Assembly: GCA_026990095.1 (NCBI GenBank)
Contig: JALSIL010000389.1
Location: 1-14,009 of the forward strand
Reading direction: 5' to 3'
Length of the DNA stretch: 14,009 bases
DNA from: Lysobacterales bacterium
GTDB taxonomy: Bacteria; Pseudomonadota; Gammaproteobacteria; Xanthomonadales; Marinicellaceae
The notes below the pieces were generated by a model, which had not been told where the DNA came from, ran no database searches, and saw only the letters and a list, made by a program, of their open reading frames with translations. The translations under genes were made by a program, and so were the position numbers. Positions 1 through 6,649 of the stretch are shown piece by piece (positions within the stretch are counted from its first letter, which is position 1; each line of letters opens with the position of its first letter).

Positions 1-247
1 TGCCTTCTTAAATGATAAGGGACGGGCAAAATATGTTCTTGCCAATGACCAAGAAGCCTTAAATGCTTTTCATCTATTAACCGAAGTTGAAGGCATATTG
101 CCCGCACTTGAAAGCTCTCACGCGGTGGCCTATGGTATTAAGTTGTCGCAAAAACTCGTAAAAGGTAAAAACATTATCGTAAATTTATCGGGAAGAGGTG
201 ATAAAGACGTTCATACAATTGCAGCACTTGAAGGGATAAATCTATGA
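1..247 (+). CDS. trpB: Tryptophan synthase beta chain, C-terminal fragment (5' end outside window)
   Basis: The open frame entering the window (first full codon at base 2) translates to about 81 residues ending in TGA at 245-247. It contains two signatures of the TrpB C-terminus: a T-E-V-E-G-I-L-P-A-L-E-S-S-H-A segment and N-L-S-G-R-G-D-K-D, the latter lying near the pyridoxal-phosphate site. In the family, TrpB condenses indole with serine to give tryptophan, working as an alpha2-beta2 complex with TrpA. The TGA overlaps the ATG of trpA (ATGA at 244-247), so the two subunits are probably translationally coupled, as expected for a stoichiometric complex. The upstream three quarters of the gene is not in this window. 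Confidence 0.95.
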   Translation, partial: AFLNDKGRAKYVLANDQEALNAFHLLTEVEGILPALESSHAVAYGIKLSQKLVKGKNIIVNLSGRGDKDVHTIAALEGINL

Positions 248-1062
248 GCCGATTAAGTAAAAAGTTTAATAAGTTAAAAGAAAACAAGCAAAAAGCCCTA
301 ATTCCTTTTATAACAGCAGGTCATCCTCATCCATTAATGACTGTACCAACAATGCATGCTTTAGTTAAAAATGGAGCCAGTATTATTGAATTGGGCATGC
401 CATTTTCTGATCCGATGGCTGATGGTACCGTGATACAACAATCCTCAGAAGAAGCCATTAAAAAAGGCATGACCTTATCCTCAGTGCTGGATCTGGTTAG
501 TGAATTTCGTGAAAATGACGACAAAACTCCCGTAGTTTTGATGGGTTATCTTAATCCAATTGAAAAATTTGGCCAACAACAATTTGTCAAACAAGCCTCA
601 GAATCAGGCGTTGATGCCTTATTAATCGTTGATATGCCACCAGAAGAAGCCAGTGAATTGCTTTCTTTGCTGAATCAATACAACTTGTCGCAAATATTTT
701 TAATAGCACCAACAACGACACGCAAGCGTCAACAGTACATTTTATCAAAAAGCGGTGGTTTTATTTATTGTGTGGCATTAAAAGGAGTAACGGGTTCAAA
801 TAATGTCGATTATTCAGACTTGTTCGAAAAGTTTAACACCATTAGGTCGCTGACAGACTTGCCAATTGCTATCGGCTTTGGCGTTAAAGATGTAAATTCC
901 GCTTTGGCAGTGGCTCAATACGGCGATGCTGTTGTAATAGGTTCTGCACTAGTTAAGAAACTTGGAAAATGTAAAAACGAAAAAGAAATAAAGAAAACAA
1001 TTAAAAAATTCATCAAGCCAATTTCAAAGGCTTTAAATAAAGAATATAAGGTATTATTATGA
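244..1062 (+). CDS. trpA: Tryptophan synthase alpha chain
   Basis: This 272-residue protein has the normal TrpA length (E. coli 268). TrpA cleaves indole-3-glycerol phosphate to indole and glyceraldehyde-3-phosphate, and indole then passes to TrpB. Catalytic residues fall at the canonical numbers: Glu49 in I-I-E-L-G-M-P-F-S-D-P and Asp60 in M-A-D-G. Later signatures are the phosphate-binding I-A-I-G-F-G-V-K-D and V-V-I-G-S-A-L-V segments of the TIM barrel. One oddity is residue 62: the usual D-G-P-[VT]-I-Q is D-G-T-V-I-Q here. The C-terminus (about residues 236-272) is lysine-rich. The ATG overlaps the trpB stop, and the TrpA stop overlaps the accD start by ATGA, so it sits inside a coupled operon. 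Confidence 0.97.
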   Translation: MSRLSKKFNKLKENKQKALIPFITAGHPHPLMTVPTMHALVKNGASIIELGMPFSDPMADGTVIQQSSEEAIKKGMTLSSVLDLVSEFRENDDKTPVVLMGYLNPIEKFGQQQFVKQASESGVDALLIVDMPPEEASELLSLLNQYNLSQIFLIAPTTTRKRQQYILSKSGGFIYCVALKGVTGSNNVDYSDLFEKFNTIRSLTDLPIAIGFGVKDVNSALAVAQYGDAVVIGSALVKKLGKCKNEKEIKKTIKKFIKPISKALNKEYKVLL

Positions 1063-1994
1063 GTTGGTTTCAAAAAATTAAATTATCAAGGATTAGAACA
1101 GAAGGTGGCAACAAAAAGAAAAATGTCCCTGAAGGTTTGTGGACAAAATGCGATAAATGCGATGAGGTTTTGTATCAACCTGAACTTGAAAAATCAAAAC
1201 GAGTTTGCCCCAAATGTGGATTCCATGGTCGTTTAACGGGTCGTGCACGATTGCTGTCATTTTTGGATGAAAACTCCACAACTGAAATTGCCGCTCAACT
1301 AGAGTCACTCGACCCTTTGAAGTTTAAAGACTCAAAAAAATACAAAGACCGTATTATCCAAGCACAAAAGAAAACAGGTGAAAAAGAAGCATTGATTGCA
1401 ATGTCAGGTCAATTGCATGGCAAAGAGGTTGTTGCATCCGCTTTTAGTTTTGACTACATGGGAGGCTCCATGGGTTCAGTAGTGGGTGAAAAGTTTGTAA
1501 GAGCGGCTCATTTAGCATTAGAAAAAAAGGTTCCTTTTATTAATTTTTCCGCTTCAGGCGGTGCTCGAATGCAGGAATCACTGTTTTCACTGCTGCAAAT
1601 GGCAAAAACTTCGGCTGCCATTAAAAAGTTAAACAATGCTGGCATTCCTTATATTTCTGTTTTAACCAACCCAACAACAGGAGGCGTCTCAGCAAGTCTT
1701 GCCTTGCTTGGTGATATTAATATTGCTGAACCTGATGCACTTATATGTTTTGCAGGTCCTCGGGTAATTGAGCAAACAGTGCGTGAAAAATTGCCAGAGG
1801 GATTTCAACGTTCTGAGTTTTTACAAGAACATGGGGCTATTGATATGGTTGTGGATCGACGTGAAATGCGTGAGACGGTATCGCGCTTATTAACCTTATT
1901 GCATAGACAAAATAACACGCCGATTGAACCCGATGAAATCATCACCAAAGATGAATTAGACAAAGAAAATAGTGAAAAAAAAGAAGTCGCTTGA
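1059..1994 (+). CDS. accD: Acetyl-CoA carboxylase carboxyltransferase, beta subunit
   Basis: This 311-residue protein matches AccD (E. coli about 304). With AccA it transfers carboxyl from carboxybiotin on AccB to acetyl-CoA, giving malonyl-CoA for fatty acid synthesis. The N-terminal zinc ribbon is complete: Cys31, Cys34, Cys50 and Cys53. The crotonase-like carboxyltransferase core follows, with G-G-S-M-G-S-V-V-G-E-K-F, S-A-S-G-G-A-R-M-Q-E, T-N-P-T-T-G-G-V-S-A-S and A-G-P-R-V-I-E-Q-T motifs between about residues 130 and 240. The C-terminal 20 residues are charged and variable. The start codon shares ATGA with the trpA stop. The 3' end overlaps folC by 23 nt. Placement after trpA is seen in several gammaproteobacteria, from general knowledge. 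Confidence 0.97.
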   Translation: MSWFQKIKLSRIRTEGGNKKKNVPEGLWTKCDKCDEVLYQPELEKSKRVCPKCGFHGRLTGRARLLSFLDENSTTEIAAQLESLDPLKFKDSKKYKDRIIQAQKKTGEKEALIAMSGQLHGKEVVASAFSFDYMGGSMGSVVGEKFVRAAHLALEKKVPFINFSASGGARMQESLFSLLQMAKTSAAIKKLNNAGIPYISVLTNPTTGGVSASLALLGDINIAEPDALICFAGPRVIEQTVREKLPEGFQRSEFLQEHGAIDMVVDRREMRETVSRLLTLLHRQNNTPIEPDEIITKDELDKENSEKKEVA

Positions 1995-3189
1995 ATCGTG
2001 GCTAAATGAGCTTGAGGTTCGACATAATAAAAAAATAGATTTAGGTCTCAAGCGTGTTGCCCAAGTATTGGATCATTTGAATTTGGGTAAAATTGCTCCA
2101 GTTGTAATCACGGTTGCAGGAACCAATGGCAAAGGCTCAACCGTTGCAATGATTGCTGCTATTGCTCACAAAGCTGCCTATAAAGTCGGTGAATTTACTT
2201 CACCGCACATCCTTAGCTATAACGAAAGAATAAAAATTAACAGTATTCCAGTTGCTGATGAAGACATAACAGCGGCTTTTGAATTAATAGAACAAAACCT
2301 CAAAGGTATTTCATTAAGTTATTTTGAATATTCGACCCTAGCAGCTGCCATAATTTTTAAACAAAAAGCGGTTGATGTGGCAGTATTAGAAGTGGGTTTA
2401 GGAGGTCGCCTGGATTCTACCAATGTTATTGATTCGGACTGTGCGGTGATAACCACTATTGCATTGGATCACACGGATTGGTTGGGAGACACGATTGAGT
2501 CCATTGCTTATGAAAAAGCCGGGATAATGCGCAAGAATAAGCCCGCTATTTATGGTGATACGAATTGCCCAGATGCCATTATTCAATACGCAAAAAAATG
2601 CGGTGCACAATTGCACTTAACTCAAGATGTTAAGCTAAATCAAACTTTTAAACTTAATGTAGCGGGTGAATACCAACAAAAAAATGCAAAAACAGCCGTT
2701 ACAGCACTTAAATCCTTAAATAAACAGCTTAAGATTTCCGATAACGCTATTCAAAGAGGGTTATTGGAGATTAAACTTTCGGGTCGTTTGCAATTAATAG
2801 CAACAAACCCAACAATTATACTGGATGTGTCTCATAATGAACAAGCCGCACAAGAATTAGCCAAATGGTTACAATCCAATCCAATAAAAGGTCAAACATT
2901 TGCGGTATTTGCAGTTTTAGCAGATAAAAATGCGGCTCAGTGGTTTAACTGTTTCAAAGATATTATAGATGTTTGGTGCGTATCATCAGTCGATAATCCA
3001 CGCGCTATGGCATTAAAAGAGTTGATGCACTATTTAGCGGACTCGGCATCATTAATCACTTCTTTTTCAACTGTGCAAAACGCCATGATAAAGGCTAAAA
3101 TAATGGCATCAAAAACAGATAGAATCGTGGTTTTTGGCTCATTTTATACGGTTAGCGATGCACTGAAACAGATAAATGACTCGCCGTGA
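1972..3189 (+). CDS. folC: Bifunctional folylpolyglutamate / dihydrofolate synthase
   Basis: This 405-residue protein of the Mur ligase/FolC family adds glutamate to dihydropteroate and extends glutamate tails on folates, using ATP. The ATP-binding P-loop is G-T-N-G-K-G-S-T at residues 50-57. Folate- and ATP-site motifs follow: F-T-S-P-H, E-V-G-L-G-G-R-L-D-S-T-N, and D-H-T-D-W-L-G-D-T with Y-E-K-A-G-I-M. The C-terminal domain contains L-D-V-S-H-N and a V-F-A-V-L-A-D-K segment. The GTG start at 1972 is preferred because the family N-terminus (S-L-E-S-W-L-N-E-L-E, then I-D-L-G-L-K-R-V) begins right after it. This forces a 23-nt overlap with accD and ribosome entry within accD coding sequence. 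The stop overlaps the next gene's GTG (GTGA at 3186-3189). Length is slightly below E. coli FolC (422). Confidence 0.95.
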   Translation: MKKKKSLESWLNELEVRHNKKIDLGLKRVAQVLDHLNLGKIAPVVITVAGTNGKGSTVAMIAAIAHKAAYKVGEFTSPHILSYNERIKINSIPVADEDITAAFELIEQNLKGISLSYFEYSTLAAAIIFKQKAVDVAVLEVGLGGRLDSTNVIDSDCAVITTIALDHTDWLGDTIESIAYEKAGIMRKNKPAIYGDTNCPDAIIQYAKKCGAQLHLTQDVKLNQTFKLNVAGEYQQKNAKTAVTALKSLNKQLKISDNAIQRGLLEIKLSGRLQLIATNPTIILDVSHNEQAAQELAKWLQSNPIKGQTFAVFAVLADKNAAQWFNCFKDIIDVWCVSSVDNPRAMALKELMHYLADSASLITSFSTVQNAMIKAKIMASKTDRIVVFGSFYTVSDALKQINDSP

Positions 3190-3995
3190 TTGTTGATTTC
3201 CATTGCCACAGTGATTGTTCTGATGGTCAATTATCACCTGTTGAATTAATTAAATGGGCAGAACAAAGAAATGTCCAGATGCTTTCTATCACAGACCACG
3301 ATACTTTAGATGCTTATCAACAAAAAATAAAAACACCTATTAAAATAATAACTGGAATCGAATTTTCCACGCAATGGAATAAAGTTGGTATCCATGTTGT
3401 GGGATTAAATGTTGATGCCAACTCAAAACAGTTGCAGCAGGTCGTTGTTGCTCAAAAATTACAGCGTTTAAAACGGGCAGAAATTATTGCTAAACGTTTA
3501 GAAAAATTGGGTTTAAAAGATGCACTCAAAACGATTCAAGAAAGTCAAAAAAAACAATTCATTGGCAGACCTGATTTTGCTCAATTATTGGTCAATCAAG
3601 GAATATGCACTGACTTTAATCAGGCATTTAAAAAGTACTTGGGCACAGGGAAAATTGGTGACGTAAAAAATCAATGGAAGAAATTGAATGAAGTGATTTG
3701 TGCCATAACACAAGCAGGCGGTGTGGCAGTGTTGGCTCATCCGTTATATTATCAATTAAGCAACTCTAAATTGCGTCGTTTACTAACGGATTTTAAAAAA
3801 GCAGGAGGTGCTGGGCTTGAAGTCATCAATGGTTACCAAAACCCTGATAAAACAGGTTATTTATCAAAATTATGCCAAGAGCTTGAGTTTAACGCATCAA
3901 TAGGCTCGGATTTTCATTCTCCCAATCAATGGAAAAAATTGGGTTGTGATAGTCGCTTGATTGCTGAACTAAATCCCGTTTGGGCAGAGTTTTGA
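3186..3995 (+). CDS. trpH: PHP-domain phosphoesterase, TrpH/RNase AM (YciV) type
   Basis: This 269-residue PHP-family protein uses a GTG start at 3186 overlapping the folC stop. Metal-site residues of the PHP barrel are visible: H6-x-H8, D13, D37-H38-D39, E59, H70, H185 (V-L-A-H-P) and D242-F-H244 (G-S-D-F-H). The family's characterised members are the 3',5'-nucleoside bisphosphate phosphatase of Chromobacterium and E. coli RNase AM (formerly YciV/TrpH), which trims 5' ends of RNA. Similarity to the E. coli protein extends along the length, for example I-H-V-V-G-L-N-V-D and F-K-K-Y-L-G-T-G-K. The segment usually read as R-x-H-F-A in this group, from memory, is R128-P-D130-F-A, a possible active-site change. 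It is the last gene of the operon and convergent with rlmG after a 15-nt gap. Confidence 0.85.
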   Translation: MIVDFHCHSDCSDGQLSPVELIKWAEQRNVQMLSITDHDTLDAYQQKIKTPIKIITGIEFSTQWNKVGIHVVGLNVDANSKQLQQVVVAQKLQRLKRAEIIAKRLEKLGLKDALKTIQESQKKQFIGRPDFAQLLVNQGICTDFNQAFKKYLGTGKIGDVKNQWKKLNEVICAITQAGGVAVLAHPLYYQLSNSKLRRLLTDFKKAGGAGLEVINGYQNPDKTGYLSKLCQELEFNASIGSDFHSPNQWKKLGCDSRLIAELNPVWAEF

Positions 3996-4010
3996 TTTTG
4001 TTTGTGCCTT

Positions 4011-5135
4011 TTATTTTTTTAATAAGAAGAGATTGAATTTTGGGTTGCTTGAGATTTTTTTAACGTTTTTAAAGAGCTTTTTTAACGGAGAATAATAAGG
4101 CAAATGCCGATTAGCAATGACCAATAAATGACCGCCTTTAACTAAAGTTGCATAACTTTGGTTAAACATTTTAACAGCCGTATCAATACTCAAATCATGG
4201 GATTGATGAAAAGGTGGGTTGCAGATAATTAAATCAACCGAGTTTTTGTCGAAACCAGTTAAACAATCATTTAAAATAAACTGGTGTTGACTGCTGTCTT
4301 TTAAATTGTGTTGGCAAGTCAGGCGAGCAGATTTTACAGCAGAAAAAGATTCATCAACAAATTTTACCGTGGCATCGGGGTATTTTAATGCAAGATTTAA
4401 TCCAATAATTCCATTGCCACAGCCTAAATCTATAATGGACTGTACTGAGGCTAATTCAGGTAAATTTTGCAATAAAAACCGAGTGCCAATGTCGAGCGAT
4501 TTTTTTGAAAACACATTGGCATAACTGAAAATTTTTAATGAGGTGCTTTCTTGAATAAAATCAATAGGGTAGAGGCTCTTATTGTTAGTATTCTCTAGTT
4601 TTAATTGAATAACTTTGGCTTTCTTTTTGGTCAATGAGGTTTGGGTTGAGCCAAATCGACTTTCTAAAAGATTCCATAAGGTTTTGGGCATTTTTTTGAC
4701 CATTCCAGCGATGAGGATAACGGTGTTTTTATGTATTTGATGTTGAATATCAACAAGAAATTCATCCAAATAATCCATTATTTTGGGGCATTTGATAAGA
4801 ATAAAATCAAAAGTGTTGAAAGAATTATCTAACTGGTAAATAAGGTTTGGTAGAGGGTCGAAATTATTGCTTTGTGCATTCGTTTTAATGGCGTTATGGC
4901 TCAAATAAGAATCATTAAGGCTGGTGGGCTTAAATTGATTGAGACTTAGGGTCAATGCCCCAAAAGCATCGTTAAAAATCAAAATATTGGAATTTTCTGA
5001 TAAAGTAAAATTTGCATGTAAAGTCTCCAGTAAGTAAGAATCCGCAGCATTCCAAGCTTGCAAACTGTTATTTTTAGTTGTTGGGTAACGTTTTAATTGA
5101 ACCGGAAAGTAGTCGTTGTCGAATTTTGTTTGCAC
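4011..5135 (-). CDS. rlmG: 23S rRNA (guanine-N2) methyltransferase, RlmG type
   Basis: This two-domain methyltransferase has about 374 residues (E. coli RlmG 378). RlmG methylates N2 of G1835 in 23S rRNA using S-adenosylmethionine. The N-terminal half resembles RlmG rather than the shorter RsmC: L-Q-A-W-N-A-A-D-S-Y-L-L and I-F-N-D-A-F-G-A-L-T near residues 26-62 are nearly identical to what I recall of E. coli RlmG. The catalytic half has A-N-V-F-S, the SAM motif D-L-G-C-G-N-G (about 237-243), F-V-D-E-S, and the amino-methyltransferase motif N-P-P-F (about 307-310). A TTG at 5138 and a GTG at 5135 are adjacent in frame. GTG is preferred because its spacing from the upstream AGGA is 7 nt rather than 4. 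It is transcribed divergently from the DUF4124 gene. Confidence 0.9.
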   Translation of the reverse strand: MQTKFDNDYFPVQLKRYPTTKNNSLQAWNAADSYLLETLHANFTLSENSNILIFNDAFGALTLSLNQFKPTSLNDSYLSHNAIKTNAQSNNFDPLPNLIYQLDNSFNTFDFILIKCPKIMDYLDEFLVDIQHQIHKNTVILIAGMVKKMPKTLWNLLESRFGSTQTSLTKKKAKVIQLKLENTNNKSLYPIDFIQESTSLKIFSYANVFSKKSLDIGTRFLLQNLPELASVQSIIDLGCGNGIIGLNLALKYPDATVKFVDESFSAVKSARLTCQHNLKDSSQHQFILNDCLTGFDKNSVDLIICNPPFHQSHDLSIDTAVKMFNQSYATLVKGGHLLVIANRHLPYYSPLKKLFKNVKKISSNPKFNLFLLKK

Positions 5136-5165
5136 CAAATAATCCTAAAACCTATAAATTGTGTT

Positions 5166-5171
5166 ATTATA
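5166..5171 (-). promoter_or_regulatory. Predicted -10 box for rlmG
   Basis: The minus strand reads TATAAT here, a perfect sigma-70 -10 hexamer. It would place the transcript start near 5159, about 24 nt ahead of the GTG start. The -35 region at 17-nt spacing (5189-5194) reads ATGATT, a weak match. An AGGA ribosome-binding sequence lies between this box and the start. The spacer 5139-5200 is shared with the divergent DUF4124 gene, for which I see no convincing promoter. Confidence 0.45.
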
Positions 5172-5200
5172 GAGTGAGGACTATTGATAATCATTAACTT

Positions 5201-5365
5201 ATGCAAAAAAATAAATTTATGCTTGTTATACTGCTTCAGATTGTATTTTACCCATCTTTAGCAGGAATTTACAAATGTAAAGACGACAATGGTGTTACCC
5301 AATACAGTGATGTGAAATCTGATAAGGTTCTGGTAGAAACATTTGAAATTCAATCCCATCTATAA
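5201..5365 (+). CDS. Small secreted DUF4124-like protein (54 aa)
   Basis: This short ORF encodes 54 residues. Residues 1-21 look like a Sec signal peptide: basic start M-Q-K-N-K, hydrophobic F-M-L-V-I-L-L-Q-I-V-F, and a probable cut after S-L-A. The mature part, beginning G-I-Y-K-C-K-D-D-N-G-V-T-Q-Y-S-D, fits the DUF4124 pattern (Y-[KR]-x-x-D-x-x-G-x-[VT]-x-[YF]-S-D) found in many periplasmic proteins of proteobacteria. The function of the domain is unknown. An in-frame TAA at 5195 excludes an upstream start, and ATG 5219 (residue 7) is an alternative. No good ribosome-binding site precedes ATG 5201: the nearest purine run, GTGAGGA, ends about 20 nt upstream. It ends 13 nt before the cNMP-EAL gene, suggesting co-transcription. 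Confidence 0.7.
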   Translation: MQKNKFMLVILLQIVFYPSLAGIYKCKDDNGVTQYSDVKSDKVLVETFEIQSHL

Positions 5366-5378
5366 AAAGGAATAATTT

Positions 5379-6551
5379 ATGTCCATTAGAACTCGTGTTT
5401 TAAATTTCAAAAAAGGAGATATAATTTTCTCAGCAGGAGATTCTGCCAATTGTGCTTACATTATTGAACAAGGCAGAGTTGGTTTATACCCTTTAACTCA
5501 GCAAGACGAAAAAATAGCCGACTTAGGAAAAGGCGAACTTTTAGGTGAAATGGGGATTATCAACAACTTAAATCGTTCAGTCAGTGCTTATGCGGAAAAT
5601 TCTGTTGAGTTATTGGTGGTTGATAGAGAGCAAATAACTTCTCGACTAGAAAATGCTGACCCAATCTTACGTGGAGTACTAGAAGTTTTACTCAGCAGAA
5701 TTCGCAAAATGTTGGGTGCTAATAAGCTAACTAATCATAGCCGTGACAGTAATAACACGATTGTAACTGAAGGAATGACAAAAATTCGTTTCGAGCATGA
5801 AATGTTTGAGGCATTGGAAAATGATGAAATAGTCAATGTTTATCAACCCATGGTCAATTTATCGGATAATACGGTAGCAGGGTTCGAGGCATTAAGTCGC
5901 TGGAAACACCCCGAAAAAGGCATGGTTTCGCCTTTTGAATTTATTACATTAGCCGAAGAAAGTGATTTCATTGTGCCGATGGGTTTGAAAATATTTGATA
6001 GTGCTTGTAAGCAACTGTCTCTTTTTCAAAACAAAAGAAGTCAAGTACACCCGCAATCATCACCCTTGTTTATGAGTATTAATGTCTCTCCAACCCAGTT
6101 GAGTTCAGATGGCTTTCTTGAAAAGATAATGGCAATCACTCAAAATCACCAAATCAACCCCGCAGATGTTAAAATTGAAATAACCGAATCCTTGATGGTG
6201 GATTATAAACAAGTCAAATCGTGGATTGATGAATGCAGTCATTTTGGATTTAAACTTTCATTAGATGACTTTGGTACTGGGCATTCTGGTTTTGAACACC
6301 TCTTGCAGCTTGATTTTGATGCCATTAAAATCGATCAAATATTTGTCAAAACCATAGAAACTAACCCCAAAAGCCTAATCATGCTTGAACTTATCACCCA
6401 AATGGCAAAACGCATGAATATGTCAGTAGTTGCCGAAGGCATTGAAGATAAAAAAAGTGCGCAAATTTTAAAAAAAATGGGCGTTGATTATGGGCAGGGC
6501 TATTATTTTTATAAACCCATGAATGCATCCGAAATTGATGCTATTATTTGA
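5379..6551 (+). CDS. Cyclic-nucleotide-binding domain fused to EAL phosphodiesterase
   Basis: This 390-residue cytosolic protein has two domains. Residues 1 to about 113 form a CRP-like cNMP-binding barrel (F-K-K-G-D-I-I-F-S-A-G-D, then cassette G-E-L-L-G-E-M-G with R66-S-V). No helix-turn-helix follows. Residues about 137-390 are an EAL domain, the family that hydrolyses cyclic di-GMP to pGpG. Catalytic and metal residues appear complete: E170-A-L, N235, E267/E270 in E-I-T-E, D296-D297 in the D-D-F-G-T-G loop, K317 in I-K-I-D, E353 in V-A-E-G-I-E, and Q373 in G-Q-G-Y. An active enzyme regulated by a ligand on the N-terminal barrel is the natural inference; the ligand is unknown. The cassette's R-S-V instead of R-[ST]-A leaves cAMP binding uncertain. 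An AAAAGGA sequence lies about 7 nt before ATG 5379. Confidence 0.9.
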   Translation: MSIRTRVLNFKKGDIIFSAGDSANCAYIIEQGRVGLYPLTQQDEKIADLGKGELLGEMGIINNLNRSVSAYAENSVELLVVDREQITSRLENADPILRGVLEVLLSRIRKMLGANKLTNHSRDSNNTIVTEGMTKIRFEHEMFEALENDEIVNVYQPMVNLSDNTVAGFEALSRWKHPEKGMVSPFEFITLAEESDFIVPMGLKIFDSACKQLSLFQNKRSQVHPQSSPLFMSINVSPTQLSSDGFLEKIMAITQNHQINPADVKIEITESLMVDYKQVKSWIDECSHFGFKLSLDDFGTGHSGFEHLLQLDFDAIKIDQIFVKTIETNPKSLIMLELITQMAKRMNMSVVAEGIEDKKSAQILKKMGVDYGQGYYFYKPMNASEIDAII

Positions 6552-6578
6552 TTGTTTTAAGTCTTTAAAATCACAATA

Positions 6579-6612
6579 TTGCCAATACATTTCCGATTAA
6601 ATATGTTATACT
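6579..6612 (+). promoter_or_regulatory. Candidate gyrA promoter
   Basis: TTGCCA at 6579-6584 is followed 17 nt later by TATGTT (6602-6607) and then, overlapping by one base, by TATACT (6607-6612). TATACT is the better -10 match but would sit 22 nt from TTGCCA, so the exact pairing is unclear. The position, 38 nt or more upstream of the gyrA start, and the A+T-rich context fit a sigma-70 promoter for gyrA. Confidence 0.4.
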
Positions 6613-6649
6613 TCTTCGCTTGGAAAAAGTTACTTAGGAAATGTAAAAA

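Noticed and set aside
3976..4025. T-rich sequence with GGCA...TGCC between trpH and rlmG as an intrinsic terminator.
   Set aside because: Only four base pairs can form around a long loop. The T-rich stretch is suggestive, but no stable stem precedes it.
5159..5191. Forward promoter for the DUF4124 gene (TTGTGT with TATTAT or GATAAT).
   Set aside because: No hexamer pair has acceptable spacing: 21 nt from TTGTGT to GATAAT, and a poor -35 for TATTAT.
6550..6580. A+T-rich near-palindrome (ATTGT-TTTAA ... TTAAA-ATC-ACAAT) after the cNMP-EAL gene as a terminator.
   Set aside because: The stem is all A+T with a bulge and no following T-run; too weak to call.
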